Positions 9,364-17,344 of a DNA stretch of 64,000 nt are shown in pieces. Under the pieces are notes generated by a model. It was not told the origin of the DNA and did no database searches. It worked only from the letters and a program-made list of their open reading frames with translations. The translations under genes and the position numbers were made by a program. How positions within the stretch are numbered: position 1 is the first letter of the stretch; each line of letters begins with the position of its first letter. This stretch comes from Enterobacter sp. RHBSTW-00175 (lineage in GTDB: Bacteria > Pseudomonadota > Gammaproteobacteria > Enterobacterales > Enterobacteriaceae), in the NCBI RefSeq assembly GCF_013927005.1, contig NZ_CP055930.1, positions 2,728,001-2,792,000 of the forward strand, given 5' to 3'.

Positions 9364-11748
9364 ATGTTACGGTACAGTCTCTTAACCGCCGGGCTTATGC
9401 TCGGCGCTTCTGCGTTTGCCGCTCCGGCAGGTGACCTTCCTCTGATGCCCTGGCCTGCAAAGGTTGAACGCCCGACAACTCAGGGCGCGCTGGTGCTTAG
9501 CGATAATATCTCTGTAAGCGTCAGCGGTGATGACCTGGGTGACGCGGTCAACCGCCTGCGCCAGCGCATTGCGCTGCAAACCGGCTGGACGCTGCGACCG
9601 CAGGCCGAAAAGCCAGACAAACCCACCATCCACATCGACATCGCTAAAAAAGTGAAGCCGCAACCGCTGCCCGACAGTGATGAGAGCTACACGCTTAAGG
9701 TTGACGCAAACGGCGTGAATATCTCGGCCAACACCCGCTTTGGCGCACTGCGCGGGATGGAAACGCTGCTCCAGCTTATCCAGAACGGACCAGAAAATAC
9801 CGCGATACCCTGGGTCACCATTGAGGATGCGCCGCGTTTCCCGTGGCGTGGGTTGCTGCTTGATTCCGCCCGCCACTTTATCCCGCTGAACGACATCAAA
9901 CGCCAGATTGACGGGATGGCGGCGGCAAAACTGAACGTGCTGCACTGGCATCTGACCGACGATCAGGGCTGGCGCTTTACCTCGAAGCGCTATCCAAAGC
10001 TCACGCAGCTTGCCAGCGACGGGCAGTTTTACACCCCGGACCAGATGCGTGAGATCGTGCGTTACGCCACCGACCGTGGCATTCGCGTGGTCCCGGAAAT
10101 CGACATGCCGGGCCATGCGTCGGCAATTGCTGTTGCCTACCCCGAGCTGATGAGTGCGCCAGGGCCTTATGAGATGGAACGCCACTGGGGGGGGCTGAAG
10201 CCGGTGCTGGATCCGACCAAAGAGGCAACTTACAGCTTTGCAGAGGCAATGGTCAGCGAACTGGCGGCGATCTTCCCCGATCCGTATCTGCATATCGGTG
10301 GCGATGAGGTGGACGACACGCAGTGGAAAGAAAACGCCGCCATTCAGAAATTCATGCGTGATAACAAGCTGGCAGACAGCCACGCATTACAGGCGTATTT
10401 CAACCGCAAGCTGGAAACGCTTCTTGAAAAACATCACCGGCAGATGGTGGGCTGGGACGAGATCTTCCATCCCGACCTGCCAAAAAGCATTCTGATCCAG
10501 TCCTGGCAAGGGCAGGATGCACTGGGGCAGGTGGCCGATAAGGGCTACAAAGGCATTCTCTCGACCGGTTTTTATCTCGACCAGCCACAGTCGACGGCCT
10601 ATCACTACCGTAATGAGATCGTGCCGCAGGGCTTAAACAATGTGGATGTGATCGGCGATAACGACAGCCCACAGAGCTGGGCATTCACCCTGCCGCGCCT
10701 GAAAGGCAAGCCAGTAGAAGGGAGCTTTACCCTGGTGAAAGGCGATTCCGGCTGGCGAGGATTTATCGATTTTGCCGGCAAGTCGCGCCGCGCGGTTCAG
10801 AACATCGAATGGCGTAGCGATGACCAGGTGACGTTTACCGTTGATACCTGGATGGGCGAAACGCGCCCGGTGGTGACGGTGGGTACGGATACGCTGAGTG
10901 GCTATTTCCTGCTGGGCAACGCCCGTTACCCGGTCAGCGGCAAGCTGCTGGATGAGGTGCCAAAAGGTATCGCTCCGGTCGTGCCAGATGCTGCCCAACA
11001 GGCCAATCTGCTGGGTGGCGAAGCCGCGCTTTGGGCCGAAAACGTGGTTGCACCTGTGCTGGATATTAAACTCTGGCCGCGCACCTTTGCCGTGGCGGAA
11101 CGCTTGTGGTCGGCGCAGGATGTGAACGATACCGACAACATGTACACCCGTTTGCAGGCGATGGATAGCTGGTCGACGGTGTCGGTGGGGCTTCAGCAGC
11201 ACAGCCAGCAGCAGGCGTACTTCACCCGCCTGGCGAACAATGGCGACAGCCTGCCGCTGCTGATCCTCGCGCAGGCAGTGGAACCGGCCCAGTATTACAC
11301 CCGCCAGCATCTGAAGTTCCAGGCCGGGAATTATCATCAGTTTGAGCCGCTCAACCGTTTTGCTGATGCGCTTAGCGCTGAAAGCGCCACCGTGCGTCAG
11401 ATGAATAAATGGGTCGACAGGCTGGTCAGCGATGCAGAAGACACGGAAAGTGCGGATGCGCTGCGCCACGTGTTTAACCGCTGGCAAAGCAATACCAGCG
11501 ATGCGCTGGCGCTGAGCGGAAACAACTATCAGCTCAGGGCGATTAAACCGGTGATTCAGGAAGTGGACAAGCTGGCCTCGATTGGCCTGCGCTTAACCGA
11601 TCTGGTGGCGCGTCAGGGGACGCTGGATGACAAAGAAATTGCGTCGATTCAGGCTGAGCTGGATAACGCGGCGAAAATTCAGGATGAGGTGGTGATTGCG
11701 GCGGTTTACCCGCTGGAGACGCTGCTCAGAGCCACGCGGAATCAGTAG
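9364..11748 (+). CDS. Secreted beta-N-acetylhexosaminidase (chitobiase), GH20
   Basis: A 794-residue protein beginning with a signal peptide (MLRYSLLTAGLMLGASAFA, cleavage before APAG). A GH20b-like domain spans about residues 25-150 and the GH20 barrel about 155-520. The catalytic Asp-Glu pair is seen in YLHIGGDEVDDTQW and the substrate-pocket motif LHWHLTDDQGWR is present. GH20 enzymes use the substrate acetamido group to cleave terminal GlcNAc from chito-oligosaccharides. Before the IS481 insertion it faced the GbpA-like oxidase gene convergently, which suggests a chitin-use locus; the signal peptide implies periplasmic or outer-surface action. Confidence 0.92.
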   Translation: MLRYSLLTAGLMLGASAFAAPAGDLPLMPWPAKVERPTTQGALVLSDNISVSVSGDDLGDAVNRLRQRIALQTGWTLRPQAEKPDKPTIHIDIAKKVKPQPLPDSDESYTLKVDANGVNISANTRFGALRGMETLLQLIQNGPENTAIPWVTIEDAPRFPWRGLLLDSARHFIPLNDIKRQIDGMAAAKLNVLHWHLTDDQGWRFTSKRYPKLTQLASDGQFYTPDQMREIVRYATDRGIRVVPEIDMPGHASAIAVAYPELMSAPGPYEMERHWGGLKPVLDPTKEATYSFAEAMVSELAAIFPDPYLHIGGDEVDDTQWKENAAIQKFMRDNKLADSHALQAYFNRKLETLLEKHHRQMVGWDEIFHPDLPKSILIQSWQGQDALGQVADKGYKGILSTGFYLDQPQSTAYHYRNEIVPQGLNNVDVIGDNDSPQSWAFTLPRLKGKPVEGSFTLVKGDSGWRGFIDFAGKSRRAVQNIEWRSDDQVTFTVDTWMGETRPVVTVGTDTLSGYFLLGNARYPVSGKLLDEVPKGIAPVVPDAAQQANLLGGEAALWAENVVAPVLDIKLWPRTFAVAERLWSAQDVNDTDNMYTRLQAMDSWSTVSVGLQQHSQQQAYFTRLANNGDSLPLLILAQAVEPAQYYTRQHLKFQAGNYHQFEPLNRFADALSAESATVRQMNKWVDRLVSDAEDTESADALRHVFNRWQSNTSDALALSGNNYQLRAIKPVIQEVDKLASIGLRLTDLVARQGTLDDKEIASIQAELDNAAKIQDEVVIAAVYPLETLLRATRNQ

Positions 11749-11782
11749 TAAAGAACCCTCACCCTAACCCTCTCCCTGTGGG

Positions 11783-13067
11783 TGTACGGTCCGGGGACAT
11801 AGTGAACACTTGTTCGGGGACATGGTAGACACTTACAACTAAGGCATAAGAACCCGTTTATGGAGTCGCTTATGTCCTGGGATGCGAGAGATACCATGTC
11901 ATTACGTACCGAGTTTGTTTTGTTCGCCTCGCAGGACGGGGCGAACATCCGTTCCCTCTGCCGTCGCTTCGGCATTTCACCTGCCACCGGCTATAAGTGG
12001 CTTCGCCGCTGGGCGGAGGAAGGGGCCTCCGGCCTTCAGGACCGCCCGCGCATACCGCACCATTCCCCGAACCGCTCATCTGACGACATCACTGCCCTGC
12101 TGCGTATAGCGCATGACCGCCATGAACGCTGGGGCGCACGCAAGATAAAGCGCTGGCTGGAAGACCAGGGGCACACCATGCCCGCCTTCAGCACCGTCCA
12201 TAACCTCATGGCCCGTCACGGTCTGCTGCCGGGCACTTCACCGGGCATTCCCGCCACGGGACGGTTCGAACATGACGCGCCGAACCGCCTCTGGCAGATG
12301 GATTTTAAGGGCCACTTTCCCTTTGGAGGCGGCCGCTGCCATCCGCTCACCCTGCTGGACGACCACTCCCGATTTTCCCTGTGCCTGGCGCACTGTACCG
12401 ATGAACGGCGCGAGACCGTGCAGCAGCAGCTGGTCAGCGTGTTTGAGCGCTACGGCCTGCCGGACCGGATGACGATGGACAACGGTTCTCCGTGGGGAGA
12501 CACCACCGGCACCTGGACGGCGCTGGAGCTGTGGCTGATGCGTCTGGGTATCCGGGTGGGGCACTCCCGGCCGTATCATCCGCAGACGCAGGGTAAGCTG
12601 GAGCGTTTTCACCGGAGCCTGAAGGCAGAAGTGCTGCAGGGGAAGTGGTTCGCGAGCGGGGGCGAACTGCAGCGCGCCTTCGACCACTGGCGGACAGTCT
12701 ATAACCTTGAACGCCCGCATGAGGCGCTGGATATGGCGGTACCGGGGTCGCGGTATAAGCCGTCAGAGCGGCAGTACAGCGGCAACACCACGCCCCCGGA
12801 ATACGACGAGGGCGTGATGGTCAGGAAAGTGGATATCAGCGGAAAGCTGAGCGTGAAAGGGGTAAGTCTGAGCGCAGGCAAGGCGTTCAGGGGAGAACGG
12901 GTCGGGCTGAAGGAGATGCAGGAAGACGGCAGCTACGAGGTGTGGTGGTACAGCACGAAAGTGGGGGTGATCGACCTGAAGAAAAAGTCGATCACCATGG
13001 GTAAAGGATGTTAAAAAGTGTTCACCATGTCCCCGAACACCTGTCTACCATGTCCCCGGAACGTACA
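11783..13067 (+). mobile_element. IS481-family insertion sequence
   Basis: A 1285-bp element with long imperfect terminal inverted repeats of about 50 bp: the left end starts TGTACGGTCCGGGGACAT and the right end, read inward, TGTACGTTCCGGGGACAT. Each end also contains a second inner copy of the CGGGGACATGGT motif. It is flanked by the direct repeat GTGGG (11778-11782 and 13068-13072), taken as a 5-bp target duplication. It holds one transposase gene and appears complete. Confidence 0.9.
11860..13014 (+). CDS. IS481-family transposase
   Basis: A 384-residue DDE transposase, or 379 residues if the ATG at 11875 is used. The N-terminus holds helix-turn-helix domains (RRFGISPATGYKWLRRW). The rve integrase core shows Asp in LWQMDFKGHF, Asp in MTMDNGSPW and Glu in GKLERFHRSLKAE. 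It fills the element and shows no frameshift, so it is probably functional. Its GC-rich composition differs little from the chromosome. Confidence 0.93.
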   Translation: MESLMSWDARDTMSLRTEFVLFASQDGANIRSLCRRFGISPATGYKWLRRWAEEGASGLQDRPRIPHHSPNRSSDDITALLRIAHDRHERWGARKIKRWLEDQGHTMPAFSTVHNLMARHGLLPGTSPGIPATGRFEHDAPNRLWQMDFKGHFPFGGGRCHPLTLLDDHSRFSLCLAHCTDERRETVQQQLVSVFERYGLPDRMTMDNGSPWGDTTGTWTALELWLMRLGIRVGHSRPYHPQTQGKLERFHRSLKAEVLQGKWFASGGELQRAFDHWRTVYNLERPHEALDMAVPGSRYKPSERQYSGNTTPPEYDEGVMVRKVDISGKLSVKGVSLSAGKAFRGERVGLKEMQEDGSYEVWWYSTKVGVIDLKKKSITMGKGC

Positions 13068-13101
13068 GTGGGAGAGGGCCGGGGTGAGGGGATCAGACGA
13101 C

Positions 13102-14553
13102 TCAGTGCTTAAGAACCCACGCCTCTTTCCAGTGTGAACCTACGCCAGGCTCATACTGATTCGCATACTGACTCCACTGCACGCAGTAGCCGCTGTACGG
13201 GAATGGCTTACACTCATAGGTCTTACCGTCTTTTGGCTGCAACACTACCGTGCCCGCTTTATAGGCGGCGATGTTCGCCGGGAAACTAAAGTCGTAATGG
13301 CCCGTATTTCCGGTTGCTGCATCCTCTTCCAGCATCAGGTTCAGGACATCCTGCGCAAACAGGGTGCCGTCCTGATTAGTTGCGTAGTATTTCAGCATGT
13401 GGTGGCCCGGCTCAACGTTGGTCAGGGTCATGGTAACGTCCTGATTCACGTTGTTCATCTCCTGTTTCAGATAGCCTTTCTCCGCGCCGTTATGATTCAT
13501 CACATGGGCTTCAAAATCCACGTTACCGTGGGTGTTCAGATGGAAGGAGACCGTGGCATTACCCTGCTCGATTTTGCTGTACTGAAGGCCTGATACCGCA
13601 ATGGTTTCATTAACCTGCGCTTTCTGTTCTTCGTAGGAAATCGCTACCGATTTTAACGTGCTCCCCTCTTTGACGAAGATGCTGTTGGCTCCATGGATCG
13701 GGCTGATTTCACCGGAGGCATCTTTTACCCCTACGCGAATCGCGCTCTGCGCGGTGTTAAGCTTCTGCGCCAGATCGTAAGACCACTGGTTCGCGTCACC
13801 CTGTTCGGCAGAGGCGATGGTCATCTCTGTGCGCATGGCGGTCACTTCACCGTGAGCGTCAAAGAAGCGAGCAATCACTTTGTCGCCAGCATTCAGGTTA
13901 TTCCCCGTGATCTGGCCGCTCAGCGTGGTGCTCCATTCGGAAACTACAGCTGGTGTTTCGTCGGGTTTGACCGTACCGTCATTACCGAAATCAACGTCAA
14001 TAGCCTGATAGAAACTGTTTGTTGTATCAGCAATTTCCCATACGCCATAAATAACCTGGTAACCGGTACGTTCAGGTACATTACAATTCATACTCTGACG
14101 TGCAGCCGGTGCCTGGTTATTACCGTTGATAGTACAGAATGGGGTTGATTCAAATTGATCGCGAGTCAGCGGCTTATTTGGATCCCAATTCTGTTTGGTC
14201 ATATAATAACGCCAGTTGGTGGTTTTGTGCGGCGCGGTGTGATACCAGACAAACTCATGCGGGCCTGCGGTCATCGGCGTTTTAGTCCAGGCATTCAGGC
14301 TCTGTTTATCAAGCTGTGAGTAGTTGGCAATGCCGGCGCTGGCGAGCTGTCCGTCTGGCGGCAATGCGCCCGCAGGGAAGCCGGAGGTTTTTTCCACGCT
14401 CTGCGGTTCATATTGCACGGAGCCACAATCAATATTTTGACCGAGCTTACACATATAGGCGCGGCTGGCCGGGGATTCAATATAACCGTGAGCGAAAGCG
14501 GATGAGGCAATGGTCAGTGTCGCCACCGCCAACGCAATTTTTGAAGGTTTCAT
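13102..14553 (-). CDS. gbpA: GbpA-like chitin-binding lytic polysaccharide monooxygenase (AA10)
   Basis: A 483-residue secreted protein with signal peptide ending in SSAFA, directly followed by HGYIESPASR, so the mature N-terminus is the histidine of the copper brace. The second brace histidine lies in KTPMTAGPHEFVWYHTAPH. After the AA10 domain (about 24-205) come two GbpA-type beta domains and a C-terminal carbohydrate-binding module (KTYECKPFPYSGYCVQW). The length and order match Vibrio GbpA (485 aa), which binds chitin and GlcNAc surfaces and cleaves chitin oxidatively. It is convergent with the GH20 chitobiase gene. Confidence 0.92.
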   Translation of the reverse strand: MKPSKIALAVATLTIASSAFAHGYIESPASRAYMCKLGQNIDCGSVQYEPQSVEKTSGFPAGALPPDGQLASAGIANYSQLDKQSLNAWTKTPMTAGPHEFVWYHTAPHKTTNWRYYMTKQNWDPNKPLTRDQFESTPFCTINGNNQAPAARQSMNCNVPERTGYQVIYGVWEIADTTNSFYQAIDVDFGNDGTVKPDETPAVVSEWSTTLSGQITGNNLNAGDKVIARFFDAHGEVTAMRTEMTIASAEQGDANQWSYDLAQKLNTAQSAIRVGVKDASGEISPIHGANSIFVKEGSTLKSVAISYEEQKAQVNETIAVSGLQYSKIEQGNATVSFHLNTHGNVDFEAHVMNHNGAEKGYLKQEMNNVNQDVTMTLTNVEPGHHMLKYYATNQDGTLFAQDVLNLMLEEDAATGNTGHYDFSFPANIAAYKAGTVVLQPKDGKTYECKPFPYSGYCVQWSQYANQYEPGVGSHWKEAWVLKH

Positions 14554-14683
14554 TTTTAGTCCATTAATAATAGATAAGCATCTGATGTTATTAATGGGAG
14601 GAGGGGGATGTCATGCTGCGGCGAGAGGAAAAATATCCAAAAAAAATGGACAGCCGGAGCCGCCCATTATTAATTGAAATAAA

Positions 14684-15070
14684 TTAACGACGTACTGCAA
14701 TCGCTTCGATTTCAATTTTCACGTCTTTCGGCAGACGCGCCACTTCAACGCAAGAGCGCGCCGGGAATGTGGCATTGTGTTCGGTGAAGAATGCTTCGTA
14801 GGTCGCGTTTACGGTCGCGAAATCGTTCAGGTCTTTCACGAATACCGTGGTTTTCACGATATCGCCCACTTTCAGACCTGCGGATTCAACGATAGCCTGC
14901 ACGTTTTCCAGTGACTGACGTGCCTGCGCGGCAACGTCTTCCGGCACGGCGCCGGTTTTCGGGTTAACCGGGATCTGGCCTGAGGTAATAATCATGCTAC
15001 CCAGATCAACGCCCTGAACGTATGGGCCGATAGCCGCTGGTGCATTTTCCGTCGCGAGTACTTTGGTCAT
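14684..15070 (-). CDS. ridA: 2-iminobutanoate/2-iminopropanoate deaminase
   Basis: A 128-residue YjgF/RidA-family protein, same length as in E. coli. Family motifs include SGQIPVNPKTG and the active-site arginine in FPARSCVEVARLPKDVKIE. It hydrolyses reactive enamines and imines released by PLP enzymes such as threonine dehydratase, protecting other PLP enzymes in the cytosol. It follows pyrI by 73 bp but has a likely promoter of its own in that gap. Confidence 0.97.
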   Translation of the reverse strand: MTKVLATENAPAAIGPYVQGVDLGSMIITSGQIPVNPKTGAVPEDVAAQARQSLENVQAIVESAGLKVGDIVKTTVFVKDLNDFATVNATYEAFFTEHNATFPARSCVEVARLPKDVKIEIEAIAVRR

Positions 15071-15102
15071 GATTTCTCCAGAATAACAGCTGATTTAAGA
15101 GT

Positions 15103-15137
15103 CCCGGCCATTATAACAGCCGGGATTTCATTACCAA
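15103..15137 (-). promoter_or_regulatory. ridA promoter embedded in a hairpin after pyrI
   Basis: On the minus strand TTGGTA (15132-15137) and TATAAT (15110-15115) are separated by 16 bp. The -10 lies in the loop of a six-base-pair hairpin CCCGGC/GCCGGG (15103-15124). The same DNA may end part of the pyrBI transcript, although no T-tract follows. This explains how ridA can be expressed apart from pyrBI. Confidence 0.55.
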
Positions 15138-15143
15138 CCTCAA

Positions 15144-15605
15144 TTAGTTGGCCAGCACCACATAATGAGAAAACTCCTTTTCGCAGTATTTGCATTTGAG
15201 TGCGATGTCATCAGCGCGTTTTTTCACTGTAAAACTGGAAGAAACAGGCTCAGCATGGCTGATGCAGTTGCTGTTCGGGCAGACCAGCACGCTTTCGATA
15301 CGATCCGGCAGGCTTGGGCGTGATTTACCCACTACGTCATAATCGTCGATACGGTTTACGGTGGCGTCCGGTGCGTACAGCGACAGCTGGTTTACCTGCT
15401 CGTCGGTCAGGAACGTATTCTCAATTTTGATCAGATCTTTGCGGCCCATTTCGCCAGACGGCAGGTTCAGACCGATGGTGATGCGCTGGTCGGTTTCGGT
15501 CAGTTTGAACAGGGTCAGCAGCTTAAAGCCCACCTGCGCAGGGATGTGGTCAATCACGGTGCCACGTTTGATGGCTTCAACCTGAAGTTTGTTATCGTGT
15601 GTCAT
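15144..15605 (-). CDS. pyrI: Aspartate carbamoyltransferase regulatory chain
   Basis: A 153-residue protein beginning [15 protein letters not shown], as in E. coli; two codons upstream another ATG exists but the conserved start is preferred. The allosteric domain binds CTP/ATP/UTP. The C-terminal zinc domain shows the four cysteines in CPNSNC and CKYCEK that contact the catalytic chain. It forms the ATCase dodecamer with PyrB and is encoded 12 bp after pyrB in the same operon. Confidence 0.97.
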   Translation of the reverse strand: MTHDNKLQVEAIKRGTVIDHIPAQVGFKLLTLFKLTETDQRITIGLNLPSGEMGRKDLIKIENTFLTDEQVNQLSLYAPDATVNRIDDYDVVGKSRPSLPDRIESVLVCPNSNCISHAEPVSSSFTVKKRADDIALKCKYCEKEFSHYVVLAN

Positions 15606-15617
15606 TGTCATTTCCCC

Positions 15618-16550
15618 TTACAGAGCTAATTCGCGATTCAGAACCAGTGCCAGTAACGCCTGGCGAGCGAAGATGCCGTTCCCGGCCTGCTGGAAGTACC
15701 AGGCGTGTGGCGTCTTATCAACGTCTGTTGTGATCTCATCGATACGCGGCAGCGGATGCAGCACCTTCATGTTGTCGCGCGCGCCCTCGAGGTCGCTGGC
15801 GCGCAGCACAAACTGCGCCTTCACGTTGGCGTATTCGGAGGGATCCAGGCGCTCTTTCTGCACGCGGGTCATATACAGAATATCCACGCTGTTCATCACC
15901 TCTTCGATGCTGGCGTGCAGGCTCCACTGGATGCCTTTTTCGTCCAGCATATCGAGGATGTACTGCGGCATCGCCAGCGCGTCCGGGGCGATAAAGTAGA
16001 AGCGGTTACCGTTAAATTTCGCCAGCGCCTGGGTCAGGGAGTGGACGGTACGGCCATATTTCAGGTCACCGACCATGGCGATGTTCAGGTTTTCCAGGCT
16101 GCCCTGGGTTTCCTGAATGGTGAACAGATCCAGCAGCGTTTGCGTCGGGTGCTGATTCGCGCCGTCCCCGGCATTCAGTACCGGAATGCCACCGGAAAAC
16201 TCGGTCGCCAGACGGGCGGCGCCTTCCTGCGGATGACGCATCACGATGGCGTCAACGTAGGTGCTGATAACTGAAATCGTGTCCGCCAGCGTTTCGCCTT
16301 TTTTACCCAGCGACGTGTTGCTGCTGTCTGAGAAGCCCACCACGCTTGCGCCCAGGCGGTGCATGGAGGTTTCAAAGGAGAGGCGCGTACGGGTAGAGGC
16401 TTCGAAGAAGCAGCTCGCAATGACTTTGTGTTTAAGCAGCTCCGGTTGCGGATTCGCCTTCAGTTTTGCCGCGGTTTCCAGAACCAGTTCCAGCTCTTCG
16501 CGGCTGAGGTCGTTTATGGAAATGATGTGTTTTTGATAAAGCGGATTCAT
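15618..16550 (-). CDS. pyrB: Aspartate carbamoyltransferase catalytic chain
   Basis: A 310-residue protein starting [20 protein letters not shown]. Carbamoyl-phosphate motif [16 protein letters not shown] and the conserved [11 protein letters not shown] are intact. It catalyses the first committed step of pyrimidine synthesis in the cytoplasm and shares the carbamoyl-phosphate pool with the two ornithine carbamoyltransferases in this window. Expression is set by the pyrL attenuator immediately upstream. Confidence 0.97.
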   Translation of the reverse strand: MNPLYQKHIISINDLSREELELVLETAAKLKANPQPELLKHKVIASCFFEASTRTRLSFETSMHRLGASVVGFSDSSNTSLGKKGETLADTISVISTYVDAIVMRHPQEGAARLATEFSGGIPVLNAGDGANQHPTQTLLDLFTIQETQGSLENLNIAMVGDLKYGRTVHSLTQALAKFNGNRFYFIAPDALAMPQYILDMLDEKGIQWSLHASIEEVMNSVDILYMTRVQKERLDPSEYANVKAQFVLRASDLEGARDNMKVLHPLPRIDEITTDVDKTPHAWYFQQAGNGIFARQALLALVLNRELAL

Positions 16551-16571
16551 GTTTATCTCCTGACGCCGGGC

Positions 16572-16598
16572 AAAAAAAAGCCCCTCAAATGAGGGGCT
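16572..16598 (-). terminator. pyrBI attenuator
   Basis: Read on the minus strand, AGCCCCTCATTTGAGGGGCT forms a strong stem followed by eight Ts, a rho-independent terminator 22-48 bp upstream of pyrB. The pyrL stop codon lies inside the stem loop, so a ribosome closely following a paused polymerase at low UTP prevents hairpin formation and lets pyrBI be transcribed. This is the E. coli mechanism. Confidence 0.93.
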
Positions 16599-16689
16599 CT
16601 GGGAATAGGTTTAGCAACGGGAAGAAAAACGGCAGGCCAGCGTCTGATTTCAGACGCGGTAAGACGTTATGTCGTACACGCTTGACCAT
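16585..16689 (-). CDS. pyrL: pyrBI operon leader peptide
   Basis: A 34-residue frame starting [18 protein letters not shown] and containing the conserved GLPFFFPL stretch encoded by a T-rich tract at which RNA polymerase pauses when UTP is low. A GGAGG ribosome site lies five bases before the ATG. It is shorter than the 44-residue E. coli PyrL because it stops inside the attenuator stem at PEPLI rather than reading past it. Confidence 0.9.
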   Translation of the reverse strand: MVKRVRHNVLPRLKSDAGLPFFFPLLNLFPEPLI

Positions 16690-16714
16690 GCTTCCTCCCG
16701 GCAAATTGTCGGGC

Positions 16715-16742
16715 ATTATACGCACCCCGATTTTCGGATCAA
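16715..16742 (-). promoter_or_regulatory. pyrBI promoter
   Basis: TTGATC (16737-16742) and TATAAT (16715-16720) on the minus strand are separated by 16 bp and followed by GCCCGACAATTTGCCGGG, nearly as in the E. coli pyrBI promoter and start region. It lies 26 bp upstream of the pyrL start codon. Confidence 0.8.
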
Positions 16743-16789
16743 GCGATTTAATGCACACTTTACTCAATGCAAACGGTTCTTTGTGAATA

Positions 16790-17269
16790 TTAATTCGTTC
16801 TAAGTAAATAATTAATTTGTTTGTGCACCAGGGCAGTGCGCTTTACCACGCGTGGCGCAACCCAGACAATACTGCTTCCGGCAACCACGCCTAAAATTTC
16901 CGGTAACTGGTGATAATCCAGAATACGCGCCACCGCGCGGCCATATCCGGCAACGGTGTGGATAAGGATAAATTCGCTATTATGCTCCACGCTGACCACC
17001 ATTTCGGAAACCGTACGAGCGGCATCGGGCGCCGGGCGTAACTGGTGATTCAACGAATAAATCTTTAGCCCTTTGGCATTTCGAATTTTTATGACACCGA
17101 GCAACTTGAGCAGACGTGAAACGGTGGACTGACTGATGCTGTCGAACCCCCGCTCCTGTAAGTCGCGGCGAATTTCTTCCTGGGAGAGATAACTCTTTTC
17201 GGTAATCAGACGCTGACACACTGTCAGCTGTAGCTGTTCCTTTGGAGAGTAATCACCATATTCCGTCAT
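16790..17269 (-). CDS. ArgR-family regulator linked to the arc operon
   Basis: A 159-residue ArgR/AhrC-like protein. The N-terminal winged helix is clear (SISQSTVSRLLKLLGVIKIR). The C-terminal oligomerisation domain is recognisable (EILGVVAGSSIVWVAPR), but the Asp-Asp pair that binds arginine in E. coli ArgR (GTIAGDD) is Ser-Ser here. It is the last gene after arcA-arcC-arcB-arcD, as in Salmonella, and is distinct from the housekeeping argR, which would lie elsewhere. It probably controls arginine deiminase genes, perhaps without direct arginine binding or as a mixed hexamer with ArgR; this is inference. Confidence 0.85.
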   Translation of the reverse strand: MTEYGDYSPKEQLQLTVCQRLITEKSYLSQEEIRRDLQERGFDSISQSTVSRLLKLLGVIKIRNAKGLKIYSLNHQLRPAPDAARTVSEMVVSVEHNSEFILIHTVAGYGRAVARILDYHQLPEILGVVAGSSIVWVAPRVVKRTALVHKQINYLLRTN

Positions 17270-17344
17270 AACTTAATCCCATGTAATTGGCTGAAACAAA
17301 ACGCCCGGTGGCGTTACGCTTACCGGGCCTACAACGTCAAAAGA

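Larger units (their letters stand above)
11756..13091. repeat. Palindromic intergenic repeat split by the IS481 element
   Basis: The left part (11756-11782, CCCTCACCCTAACCCTCTCC then CTGTGGG) and the right part (13068-13091, GTGGGAGAGGGCC then GGGGTGAGGGG) join into one long palindrome when the IS is removed. Related palindromes occur intact at 19836-19913 and 23322-23360. These are dispersed extragenic repeats of this genome, here probably lying between two convergent genes. Confidence 0.8.
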
